Shown piece after piece: positions 16,083-22,220 of a DNA stretch of 44,243 bases (its first letter is position 1; each line of letters opens with the position of its first letter). The position numbers and the translations under genes are program-made. Origin of the DNA: Candidatus Rhodoferax bjergmarkensis (GTDB taxonomy: Bacteria; Pseudomonadota; Gammaproteobacteria; Burkholderiales; Burkholderiaceae_C); NCBI GenBank assembly GCA_016708345.1, contig JADJFX010000015.1, forward strand, positions 1 to 44,243. The letters run 5' to 3'. The notes under the pieces were generated by a model. That model was not told where the DNA came from, searched no databases, and was given only the letters and a program-made list of their open reading frames with translations.

Positions 16083-16105
16083 AGACGTGGGTTTGAACCA
16101 CGCCG
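16062..16105 (+). pseudogene. DUF29 gene remnant at the TnpB insertion site
   Basis: In the plus direction the bases encode 'HIAEEIEDVG', the most conserved DUF29 segment, then run into unrelated sequence. No start or remaining domain is present, so the element appears to have been inserted into, or to have captured, a DUF29 gene. Confidence 0.6.
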
Positions 16106-16118
16106 ATTTCAACCATGC

Positions 16119-16135
16119 GGTCTGCAGTGCAGACC
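16119..16135. other. Perfect 8-bp inverted repeat GGTCTGCA-G-TGCAGACC
   Basis: A palindrome just downstream of the DUF29 gene 2 stop, where the other DUF29 genes have an E element. It has no T-run. Confidence 0.5.
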
Positions 16136-16140
16136 AAACC

Positions 16141-16581
16141 TCACTCTGGAAGCCAGCCTTCGGTTAGAACATCAGCCATAGCCCACGGACAAACTTCTGG
16201 GAAGGTGATCTGGTCGATCCCGGTTTCCTTCTCTGCCGCTGCTGTTGCATCAACCCACATTTCGTCTATCCATTCGGGGTCGGTGAGCATTGGTGCGAGA
16301 CTTGGTGTTTTTTGGATTCTACGCACCAGAAGGCGGCGCTGGGTCTTGATCGTTGCTGTCCAACTGTTTGTGCGCTTGTCTGACTGAAATTGCCACTTCA
16401 GCAGGTGCATCAGTAATACCGCCATGCGGCTGGCTAGCTCTCTTTGCTCGCTTTTTCCCACGTCCTCAATCTCCTCTGCAATGTGTGCCAAATCGAGTTG
16501 ATTGAAGTGACCGGCGCGGATAAGCGCGGCCTGTTCATTGGCCCATGCAACAACGTCAGTTTCATAGCTTGTGTGGTTCAT
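16141..16581 (-). CDS. DUF29-family protein 2
   Basis: 146 residues from the ATG at 16581 ('MNHTSYETDVVAWANEQAAL'); an upstream extension adds 42 residues without DUF29 similarity. It contains 'LAHIAEEIEDVGKSEQ' and ends 'MADVLTEGWLPE'. The coding strand near 16488 matches the first 13 nt of the presumed TnpB guide exactly, with 3 mismatches in 20, so this gene is a potential target of the neighbouring nuclease. E3 lies upstream. Confidence 0.85.
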   Translation of the reverse strand: MNHTSYETDVVAWANEQAALIRAGHFNQLDLAHIAEEIEDVGKSEQRELASRMAVLLMHLLKWQFQSDKRTNSWTATIKTQRRLLVRRIQKTPSLAPMLTDPEWIDEMWVDATAAAEKETGIDQITFPEVCPWAMADVLTEGWLPE

Positions 16582-16647
16582 GCTGCTATTTTGGCGCATC
16601 TTCTGCTGTTTGGGTATGGTAATGCACGCCATCCAACTTACTTGGCA

Positions 16648-16703
16648 AAACAGGCTAAAAGTCCCATGCATCAAGCGGGTGCAGCTACGATAAAAATAGC
16701 TTT
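16648..16703 (-). repeat. 50-bp hairpin element E3, divergent
   Basis: AGGCTAAAAGTCCCATGCAT followed by AAGCGGGTGCAGCTA keeps the order of blocks seen in E1-E6 with more substitutions. It lies between DUF29 gene 2 and the promoter of filA-like gene 2. The stretch 16704-16810 shows nothing else. Confidence 0.4.
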
Positions 16704-16810
16704 CCAATCACTCGGACAAAGCCGCTTTGGGGAATTTCAAGCGACTAGCAGCCACGCAAGTGGTCGCGGATGTAATCACCACATTTTTGAGTCAAACCCC
16801 TAATTCAGCG

Positions 16811-16840
16811 TTGGTAAATTAAAGCGAACGTTCGTATTAT
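16811..16840 (+). promoter_or_regulatory. Promoter of filA-like gene 2 with CGAACGTTCG operator
   Basis: -35 TTGGTA (16811), 18-bp spacer, -10 TATTAT (16835-16840). The palindrome CGAACGTTCG (16825-16834) again abuts the -10, while bases around it differ from the promoter at 665, supporting selection on the palindrome. Confidence 0.65.
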
Positions 16841-17028
16841 TCGGCCCGTAGCAGGTTGGTTCTTCGGGATTTAAAAAACTGAACACACCAGCAAAGCGTT
16901 ACCGAATTGTCTTGACGGAATTGCAATTCGGAAAGCTAAAACTCCCCAGGAGGCTTTAGCAACCAGCTACCAGGTTCCGTCAAAAAAAGCTTAATTTTTT
17001 TCGTTAATTTTTTAAAGTGAGTCCCATC
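16841..17028 (+). promoter_or_regulatory. Conserved leader of filA-like gene 2 with stem-loop
   Basis: Contains TTGACGGAATTGCAATTCGG (12-bp palindrome GAATTGCAATTC) and a stem GCTAAAACTCC / GGAGGCTTTAGC (about 16935-16961). In filA-like gene 1 (copy 2) the arms read GCTGAAAACTCC / GGAGGCTTTGGC, so several changed positions keep G-T or A-T pairing. The start region ends AAAGTGAGTCCCATC-ATG. Confidence 0.5.
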
Positions 17029-17574
17029 ATGAAATCCGTCAAATTGGCTGTTATCGCCGCTCTCTCTTCTTTCGCAGTTTCCGCTTTCGCCCTGTCCCCC
17101 ATGCAAGATTCAGATTTGAGCGCTGTAAGCGGTCAAGATGGTGTGACGATCGGCGCAAACCTGAACATCGACGTTGGCTCGTTCGTGTATACCGATACAG
17201 ATACAGCTGGTGGTTCTATCGCATTCAAGGGCATCGAAATCCGTGGTGCAATCGCTGTTGAAATCGACATCATCAACAACGCAGTCGCCAAGGGAACTCT
17301 GCAAGCAGTTGGTGTAACTGGTACTGACTCCGCTACAGCCGCTTTCTTGCCTGCTGGTGATGTGGTTCGTATCGCTCTGCCAGACGTAGCAGTTGCTGGT
17401 GCAGCCGCTGGCCTGAGCAAAGCAACTACCGTTGCTGGTGCCGCTCGCACAACGAACAACCTGTACTTTGGTGTTGCACGCATGGAAATGGGCAACAGCA
17501 CCAAGTCGTTCGGCGCAATGGCTGTGAACGACATCAAGATGCAAGGAACCACAGCTCTGATCTGGGCTCACTAA
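17029..17574 (+). CDS. FilA-like (DUF6160-type) secreted protein 2
   Basis: 181 residues; signal peptide to 'SAFA', then 'LSPMQDSDLSAVSGQDGV' and 'NLNIDVGSFVYTDTDTAGGS'. It differs from filA-like protein 1 mainly at 'SIAFKGIEIRG' (instead of 'KISFKDISIRG') and 'TTVAGAARTT' (instead of 'VTTPGAARTT'). The C-terminus 'NDIKMQGTTALIWAH' resembles that of the MshEN-fused protein. It has its own promoter and terminator, so it is probably an abundantly made single-gene transcript, perhaps the major subunit of the surface structure (inference). Confidence 0.8.
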   Translation: MKSVKLAVIAALSSFAVSAFALSPMQDSDLSAVSGQDGVTIGANLNIDVGSFVYTDTDTAGGSIAFKGIEIRGAIAVEIDIINNAVAKGTLQAVGVTGTDSATAAFLPAGDVVRIALPDVAVAGAAAGLSKATTVAGAARTTNNLYFGVARMEMGNSTKSFGAMAVNDIKMQGTTALIWAH

Positions 17575-17580
17575 GCTCCT

Positions 17581-17597
17581 AGCCTCCTTTGGAGGCT
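17581..17597 (+). other. Small hairpin AGCCTCC-TTT-GGAGGCT
   Basis: A perfect 7-bp stem 6 bp after the stop codon, without T-run; it precedes the main terminator at 17619. Confidence 0.5.
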
Positions 17598-17618
17598 TAA
17601 CCTACGCGCAAACGCTTG

Positions 17619-17651
17619 ACGGCCAGTCACATAAGTTTCTGGCCGTTTTTT
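17619..17651 (+). terminator. Rho-independent terminator of filA-like gene 2
   Basis: ACGGCCAG / CTGGCCGT stem with a 12-nt loop and TTTTTT. Read-through could still feed the gene at 17712. Confidence 0.8.
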
Positions 17652-17711
17652 CGTTGCCGTGGGAGCCTCCTATCCGCAAGTCTCTTTTTTTCCTTGCAAA
17701 CGGTGGGCATC

Positions 17712-18467
17712 ATGGAATGGCTTAGACAAAACACTCGCAAAACCCTTCTCGGCCAATTGTTGATTGGCGAAAACCTTATTTCCGAGAGCCAGTTGGCCCG
17801 GGCTATTGAGCAACAGAGAAAAACAGGGCAACGTCTGGGTGACGTGATTGCCGAGTGGGACCTGCTTTCCAAGAAACAGATGGCTTCTGTACTGCGCAAG
17901 CAACGTAATCTGCGCTTCATTACCTCCATCGTCACCGCTTTGCTTGGACCCATCCCTGCCCATGTTTCTGCAGCTGCAGCCCCTATGGCTCCGGTAACGA
18001 TCCAAGCCACCACCAAAAACGTTCAAAAACAAGCGCCAGTGCGCAAAGTCGAGACAAAAGAAACCACGGAAAAATCCTCCAAGTGGGATATGGCCTATTT
18101 CACCCAAAAGGAAATGGGTACCACCGTAGACATCAAATTCCCCGAAGACCTTGTAGAACTGGCCAAACAGCCCCTGTTAAACCCAAAAGAAGCCGCCTTG
18201 CAGACCGTTGAGCGGCACCATAGCCGTGTTGCCGGTGCCATCCGCAACATGTGGGGCTACAAGGAGTGCTGCGAATACATCAACAAACTGATGATGGAAG
18301 GCAACGACGACCGTGGCCGCGCCCGCATGGGCTTTCATCAAGAAGCCGTAGAAGCCATGCTGGTCCTGATTGCCATTCATGAAAAGCAGTTCCCGGAGCT
18401 AACAGCCAAGGATGACATGTTTTTTGCCAAATTGCCCATGTTTGCCAGCCTTGGCAGTGCAGGCTGA
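17712..18467 (+). CDS. MshEN-like N-terminal domain protein with unknown C-terminus
   Basis: 251 residues from the ATG at 17712, after TGGGC and a pyrimidine-rich stretch. The first 97 residues ('TLLGQLLIGENLISESQLAR', 'GQRLGDVIAEWDLLSKKQ', 'RKQRNLRF...VTALLGPIPAHVSAAAAP') closely parallel the protein at 9803-10570, including the hydrophobic segment with 'TALLGPIP'. The C-terminal part ('GYKECCEYINKLMMEGNDDR') is helical, contains a Cys-Cys pair, lacks the FilA motif and matches no family I know. The order after filA-like gene 2 suggests a partner in the same export system. Confidence 0.7.
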   Translation: MEWLRQNTRKTLLGQLLIGENLISESQLARAIEQQRKTGQRLGDVIAEWDLLSKKQMASVLRKQRNLRFITSIVTALLGPIPAHVSAAAAPMAPVTIQATTKNVQKQAPVRKVETKETTEKSSKWDMAYFTQKEMGTTVDIKFPEDLVELAKQPLLNPKEAALQTVERHHSRVAGAIRNMWGYKECCEYINKLMMEGNDDRGRARMGFHQEAVEAMLVLIAIHEKQFPELTAKDDMFFAKLPMFASLGSAG

Positions 18468-18555
18468 CCCGGTCAGTTCCATCAGGCGATCCGGGTTATC
18501 TTGGTTTTCTGGCCCCGGCTGCTTTGCCTTCCTTCTGTTCAATCTGGCTGTTTCT

Positions 18556-18740
18556 CCCCCCGAGTAGGGGGGCTTTTGGGGCTTATCCACAGTTCGAGGT
18601 TGAGCTACTACAGGTCTTAGATACAGGTCTTATTAGAGCGTCACCGATTCAACGCACCCTCAGCAGCTTTAGGCGTCACCGATTCAACGCGGATAACTTT
18701 CACAATCCACAGCTTTTTGGGGATAACTTGCGCTTCATCA
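18556..18740. other. Third origin-like patch without a rep gene (ori3-like)
   Basis: CCCCCC-GAGTA-GGGGGG hairpin (18556-18572), perfect DnaA box TTATCCACA (18583-18591), two ACAGGTCTTA (18610 and 18623), and two exact GCGTCACCGATTCAACGC repeats 35 bp apart (18638 and 18673). AATCCACAG and GGGATAACTT follow. The composition resembles ori1 and ori2, but no initiator gene is adjacent. It may be a remnant replicon or a second site used by an initiator in trans. Confidence 0.5.
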
Positions 18741-18754
18741 GTTTGCGTGTGAAA

Positions 18755-18784
18755 CCCCGGCCTTTAGGCCGGGGTAGTTGACGG
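18755..18784 (+). other. IS605-right-end-like hairpin without tnpB
   Basis: CCCCGGCC-TTTA-GGCCGGGG followed by TAGTTGAC has the same form as the tnpB right end (GTCC-TTTA-GGAC...GATGTCAA). It may be a relic of a TnpB element or a stand-alone omega-RNA end whose guide would start at GGTTTCGCTGG. Confidence 0.35.
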
Positions 18785-18803
18785 TTTCGCTGGCTGATGC
18801 AAT

Positions 18804-18834
18804 GTTTCAATCCACGCCCATAACTGAGCGAATT
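18804..18834 (-). repeat. Solitary type I-C CRISPR-repeat-like unit 3
   Basis: Minus strand: CGCTCA-GTTA-TGGGCG stem (six pairs, one G-T), then TGGATTGAAAC. The 16-base end GGGCGTGGATTGAAAC is identical to unit 1, and GAGCGAATTTGGAA upstream is also shared with it almost exactly. Confidence 0.5.
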
Positions 18835-18908
18835 TGGAACAGGTTATCCCTATCCAGAATGGATTCTATCCCCATGGGAGGTTTTAAACCAAATTCAGTT
18901 TTTGACGC

Positions 18909-18961
18909 AAAAATAGGCTGTAACCCTCATGGAACGTGCTGGTACAGCTATTCTTTTTGAA
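18909..18961 (-). repeat. 50-bp hairpin element E4
   Basis: AGGCTGTAACCCTCATGGAA then CGTGCTGGTACAGCTATTC. It lies 18 bp after the antitoxin stop codon. T-rich tracts on both sides (TTTTTGCG and TTCTTTTTG) would allow termination in both directions. Confidence 0.6.
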
Positions 18962-18978
18962 GTATTGCCATACTGAAT

Positions 18979-19320
18979 TCAAGGCGTAGTTCCTGCTTGC
19001 GCTGCCTCTATCACTCGCACATCAAACGTCACCTTGAGCCAATTTCGGACTGCGCCAAAGATTGCAGCCAGGTTGTCCATGCTTGGGTTTCCCTTGGGGG
19101 ACAGCATGCGATGGAGACTCTTGCTGGGTTTTTTGGTCAGTTCGGAAAGGCTTTCGAATCCGACCGTTGCATTTACGAGGTCGCGGAGAATTAGGCGGGC
19201 AGCATCCGGTTCGCCACTGAGAAAAAGCGTGGCTGCTTCATCGAGAAGCGCCCTGGCAAATGCAGGATCGCGCTTGACGCGCTCGACAACGGTTTTCTTG
19301 AAATCACGGGTCAGCGTCAT
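18979..19320 (-). CDS. HigA-like antitoxin with helix-turn-helix
   Basis: 113 residues from the ATG at 19320 ('MTLTRDFKKTVVERVKRDPA'). 'VGFESLSELTKKPSKSLHRM' followed by 'NPSMDNLAAIFGAVRNWL' is a Cro/XRE-type helix-turn-helix of the addiction-module antidote group. It overlaps the toxin gene by 17 bp, in the toxin-first order of HigBA systems. It should neutralise the toxin and repress the operon. The copy 2 version is broken by indels. Confidence 0.8.
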   Translation of the reverse strand: MTLTRDFKKTVVERVKRDPAFARALLDEAATLFLSGEPDAARLILRDLVNATVGFESLSELTKKPSKSLHRMLSPKGNPSMDNLAAIFGAVRNWLKVTFDVRVIEAAQAGTTP

Positions 19321-19648
19321 TCTTTTTTCCTTTCTTCCTCGCTTTGTATTCATCATGCAGGGCAACCGCTTGGTCAATGGCCTTCTGCTGACCTTTCTTG
19401 GTGCTGCCACCAAACAGAATAATCAGCGTCTCGCCATCTTTGGCCAGGTAAATCCGATACCCTGGCCCACAGTCGATCTTGTACTCGCCAATACCTCGGA
19501 ACCATTCGACGTTTGAGGTATTGCCAAGTTCCAACCTGGCCTTGGCCACCGTCACTTTCGCAGCGGCCTGTACATCCAGCCCGTCGAACCATATCTTGTA
19601 AGGATTGGCTCCGTCTTCCCGGATGTATTCTTCGAGCTTGGTCTTCAT
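19304..19648 (-). CDS. RelE/ParE-superfamily toxin, HigB-like
   Basis: 114 residues: 'KLEEYIREDGANPYKIWFDG' at the start, 'GIGEYKIDCGPGYRIYLAKD' in the centre and 'LIILFGGSTKKGQQKAIDQA' toward the end, the standard phage-derived Gp49/HigB-like layout. Members are ribosome-dependent mRNA interferases. As the first gene of the pair it stabilises the plasmid by post-segregational killing. The module is bounded by elements E4 and E5. Confidence 0.85.
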   Translation of the reverse strand: MKTKLEEYIREDGANPYKIWFDGLDVQAAAKVTVAKARLELGNTSNVEWFRGIGEYKIDCGPGYRIYLAKDGETLIILFGGSTKKGQQKAIDQAVALHDEYKARKKGKKNDADP

Positions 19649-19703
19649 GGCTAGATGGTAACGTATAGGTTTCCATTAGGTATACAGCCGCTCGTTTTAG
19701 TGG

Positions 19704-19757
19704 CAAAAACAGGCTGTACAGCTCATGGAACGTGCGGGTACAGCTATTCTTTTTGAA
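19704..19757 (-). repeat. 50-bp hairpin element E5
   Basis: AGGCTGTACAGCTCATGGAA then CGTGCGGGTACAGCTATTC. Inner arms GCTGTAC/GTACAGC pair. It is 2 bp from the stop codon of DUF29 gene 3 and about 55 bp upstream of the toxin start. Confidence 0.65.
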
Positions 19758-19759
19758 GC

Positions 19760-20191
19760 TCAAGCTGGTAGCCAGCCTTCTGTAAGTACGTCCGCGATTG
19801 ACCACGGGCACACCTCTGGAAATATGTCCAGACCCGTTTCCTTGGTTGCTAGATCCATCGCATCTGCCCAAGCTCGTTTTTGCCAACTTTCGTCTGTAAA
19901 AGATGTTCTCAGGCTTGGAGTTTCTTGCAGCGCCAATGCAATTTGGATGCGCTGTGTTTTGATGGTGCGGCTCCAGCTATTGCTTCGCCGTTCCGGTTGA
20001 TAGTGCCATTTGAGCAAGTGCGCCATAAGCACCGCCATCCGACTAGCTAATTCGCGCTTTTCGCTTTTGCCCACGTCCTCAATCTCCTCCGCCAGGTGTG
20101 CCAAGTCGAGCAGGTGAAATTGTTTGTTTCGGATGAATTCGGCTTGTTCGTTTGCCCAAGAAACAATGTCAGTCTCGTAGCGTGTTGTCAT
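19760..20191 (-). CDS. DUF29-family protein 3
   Basis: 143 residues, 'RYETDIVSWANEQAEFIRNK', 'LAHLAEEIEDVGKSEKRELA' and 'WSIADVLTEGWLPA'. It differs enough from the other two DUF29 proteins to be an older paralogue rather than a recent copy. Together with the HigBA pair it forms a tandem of E-bounded cassettes. Confidence 0.85.
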   Translation of the reverse strand: MTTRYETDIVSWANEQAEFIRNKQFHLLDLAHLAEEIEDVGKSEKRELASRMAVLMAHLLKWHYQPERRSNSWSRTIKTQRIQIALALQETPSLRTSFTDESWQKRAWADAMDLATKETGLDIFPEVCPWSIADVLTEGWLPA

Positions 20192-20222
20192 AAATTGCCC
20201 TCACTGCCATTACTTTAGCCGC

Positions 20223-20243
20223 GTCCGCCCGCCAGGGGCGGAC
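20223..20243. other. Hairpin GTCCGCCC-GCCAG-GGGCGGAC
   Basis: A perfect 8-bp G/C-rich stem upstream of DUF29 gene 3 and before the WS/DGAT promoter region; no T-run. The rest of 20244-20319 has no recognisable feature. Confidence 0.5.
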
Positions 20244-20319
20244 CTCCACGGTCTGATTCAGAAAAATGCCGAAGGCAGGAATACTCCAAAAATTTAGAGT
20301 TACGACTCTGTTTTGCCAC

Positions 20320-20348
20320 TGGCATTCTCATCCGAACGACCGTACTAT
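20320..20348 (+). promoter_or_regulatory. Promoter of the WS/DGAT transcript, related to the filA promoters
   Basis: -10 TACTAT (20343-20348), 17-bp spacer, weak -35 TGGCAT. The operator position holds CGAACGACCG (20333-20342), a half-intact form of CGAACGTTCG. The following 170 nt align with the filA leaders (CAGC.TGGT, TACCGGATTGCC, GATTGCAATC, AATTTTTAAAGTGA), showing common origin. Confidence 0.55.
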
Positions 20349-20518
20349 TTTTCGCATGTAGCAGCTTGGTGTGTCAGATTTCAAGATCAAAGCATATCGG
20401 GCGAGTTTTACCGGATTGCCGTGAAGGGATTGCAATCTTGTAGAGCCGGGAATCTTGGGGTAGTCCTGGCAGAACGCTACGTAGTCCCGCAAATAAATTA
20501 ATTTTTAAAGTGAAACTT

Positions 20519-20638
20519 ATGAAATCGTCTCTTCAATTGGCGGTCGCCGCCACCGTATCTCCTCTTGCACTCCCCGCTATTTTCAAACTTGCAGAGTCAC
20601 CCAGCTTTGGCTGTGTTTCCTGTAAAGCAAGAATTTAA
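20519..20638 (+). CDS. 39-codon leader peptide derived from a filA signal peptide
   Basis: Encodes 'MKSSLQLAVAATVSPLALPA' plus a 19-residue tail ending 'CVSCKARI'. The start and its upstream AAAGTGA align with filA-like genes 1 and 2, so this is a truncated filA copy. Its TAA (20636-20638) overlaps the AAGGAGG ribosome site of the WS/DGAT gene, 11 bp before that start, which would couple their translation. Confidence 0.55.
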   Translation: MKSSLQLAVAATVSPLALPAIFKLAESPSFGCVSCKARI

Positions 20639-20649
20639 GGAGGTGCACC

Positions 20650-22137
20650 ATGACCACGCTCGCTGCACCCAACCCCTGCGCAATCTTCCCGGAGCAGCCA
20701 ATCGACGTAGTGCGGCCACAAACAGCCCCCATGTCACGTATGACCTGGCGCGATTTCGCCTGGTATCGTATGGATTTTCAGAAAAACCTCATGGTTATCA
20801 ACAGCATTTTGCTGTTTGAAGGCTCCGTGGACATAGAGCGTTTGATCTCCACCATAGAGCACCGCCTGCCCAACTATCCGCGTTTCACGCAGAAAGTTGG
20901 AACCCGGTTTGGTCTGCCGTACTGGGTGGAAGACCAGGATTTCGATATTCGCAAGCACATCGAGTTGGAGTCATTCGACCACGTTTCAATCCGCGCCCCT
21001 CACGGAGCGAACCTGGAAGATGCTACCACCCTCCCAAACGATATTACCCGCGAAGAACTACAAAATTACATGGCCACCATCGCACGTGTTCCGCTGGACC
21101 CCAGCCGCCCCCTGTGGCACATGCACGTGATTGACCGGGTGCAAGGCGGACACGCCATCGTTTTTCGTGTACACCACAGCATCACCGACGGGCTTGGCCT
21201 GGTGCATGTGCTCAACCACCTGACCGACGAGAACGATACACAAGGTAAAACCCCGTCACAGGTAGGCCACCCACTGATCGCCAAGCCAACCCCTCCCAGC
21301 GTGTGCTCGTATGTGAACAAGGTCATGCGCTGGCTCAAGATTGGCTTTCACGTCGGCCGCCTGTCGGTGCAGCCTTCGGACGAACGTACCCAGCTCAAAG
21401 CGCCCATGTCCGGGGAAAAAAAGCTGGTCTGGCTCCCCCCCATGTCCATGGATCAGGTACGCGCAACATCCAAGCGCGTGGGCGTCACGCTCAATGATCT
21501 GTGGGTAGGGGCTGTATCCGGTGCCCTGCGCCGCTACCTGGCCGAGCGTGGTGAACGGGTAGACAACAAGGCCTTGCGCGCCGCCGTCACCTTCAATCTG
21601 CGTGAAAAGTCCAATGCCTACCAGCTTGGCAACGAATTCGGCCTGGTTGCCGTCGATCTGCCAACCAACCATGACGACCCGAATGTGCGTCTGAGCGAAT
21701 CCAGTCGGCGCATGACCGCCGTCAAACGCTCCCAGCAGCCCCGCGCGACCATGGTTTTCCTGTCCATCGTCGCTTTTTTGCCAGCTATGCTGCAGCGCCT
21801 TGCGCTGAACATTTTCACGTCGAAGGGGTCAGCCGTCCTGACCAACCTCGAAGGCCCCAGCCGTGCACGCTACCTGGCTGGCTCGCGGCTGAGTGACCTG
21901 ATCTGCTGGGTGCCACAGTCAGGAAAAATTGGCATCGGCCTGGCCTTCGTCTCCTACGCTGGGCAAATCCAGATGGCCCTGTTCGTCGATACCAAACTCG
22001 TCGATGACCCGGACCGCCTGCTGGAACTGACCCGTGAGGAATTCGACATCCTGGACAAAGCCACCAGGATGATGGCCGAACAATCCGGCTACCAGGGCGA
22101 GTTCGACAACCTCAAGAGCGTTTGTGCTGCTGCTTGA
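20650..22137 (+). CDS. Wax ester synthase / acyl-CoA:diacylglycerol acyltransferase (WS/DGAT)
   Basis: 495 residues with AAGGAGG 7 nt upstream of the ATG. The catalytic HHxxxDG motif is 'HHSITDG' at residues 175-181; 'DPSRPLW' (150-156) and 'TLNDLWVGAVSGALRRYL' (ND motif) are conserved family markers, and the C-terminal half ('FTSKGSAVLTNLEGPSRARY', 'WVPQSGKIGIGLAFVSYAGQ') is the WES_acyltransf C-terminal domain. The enzyme makes wax esters or triacylglycerol from acyl-CoA at the inner membrane. Its plasmid location and filA-type promoter are unusual. The copy 2 version is cut by the window end and full of indels. Confidence 0.92.
   Translation: MTTLAAPNPCAIFPEQPIDVVRPQTAPMSRMTWRDFAWYRMDFQKNLMVINSILLFEGSVDIERLISTIEHRLPNYPRFTQKVGTRFGLPYWVEDQDFDIRKHIELESFDHVSIRAPHGANLEDATTLPNDITREELQNYMATIARVPLDPSRPLWHMHVIDRVQGGHAIVFRVHHSITDGLGLVHVLNHLTDENDTQGKTPSQVGHPLIAKPTPPSVCSYVNKVMRWLKIGFHVGRLSVQPSDERTQLKAPMSGEKKLVWLPPMSMDQVRATSKRVGVTLNDLWVGAVSGALRRYLAERGERVDNKALRAAVTFNLREKSNAYQLGNEFGLVAVDLPTNHDDPNVRLSESSRRMTAVKRSQQPRATMVFLSIVAFLPAMLQRLALNIFTSKGSAVLTNLEGPSRARYLAGSRLSDLICWVPQSGKIGIGLAFVSYAGQIQMALFVDTKLVDDPDRLLELTREEFDILDKATRMMAEQSGYQGEFDNLKSVCAAA
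20983..21012 (-). repeat. CRISPR-repeat-like unit 4 inside the WS/DGAT gene
   Basis: Minus strand: CGCTCC-GTGA-GGGGCG stem (one G-T pair), then CGGATTGAAAC. It encodes residues 112-121 of the enzyme in antisense, so protein-coding constraint may explain part of the match. It differs from unit 3 at 6 of 30 positions, including one stem pair changed on both sides. Confidence 0.35.
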
Positions 22138-22156
22138 GGCGGGTTTCCTTATACTG

Positions 22157-22206
22157 CAAAAAGAATAGCTGTACCCGCACGTTCCATGAGCGGTACAGCC
22201 TGATTT
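22157..22206 (+). repeat. 50-bp hairpin element E6 (inverted relative to E1-E5)
   Basis: Minus strand: AGGCTGTACCGCTCATGGAA then CGTGCGGGTACAGCTATTC. It lies 19 bp after the WS/DGAT stop and 15 bp from the rep2 stop, between convergent genes. Its orientation is reversed together with the gene it follows, keeping the gene-relative direction of the other elements. Confidence 0.65.
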
Positions 22207-22220
22207 AACCTAAATCCCAA

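Noticed and set aside
7206..20983. A true CRISPR array
   Set aside because: Each repeat-like unit is single, kilobases apart from the next, with no regular spacers and no cas genes.
7586..22206. Integron attC sites or Xer pdif sites for the E elements
   Set aside because: The paired RYYYAAC and GTTRRRY boxes of attC are not consistently present, the 28-bp XerC/XerD arrangement is absent, and no integrase is in the window.
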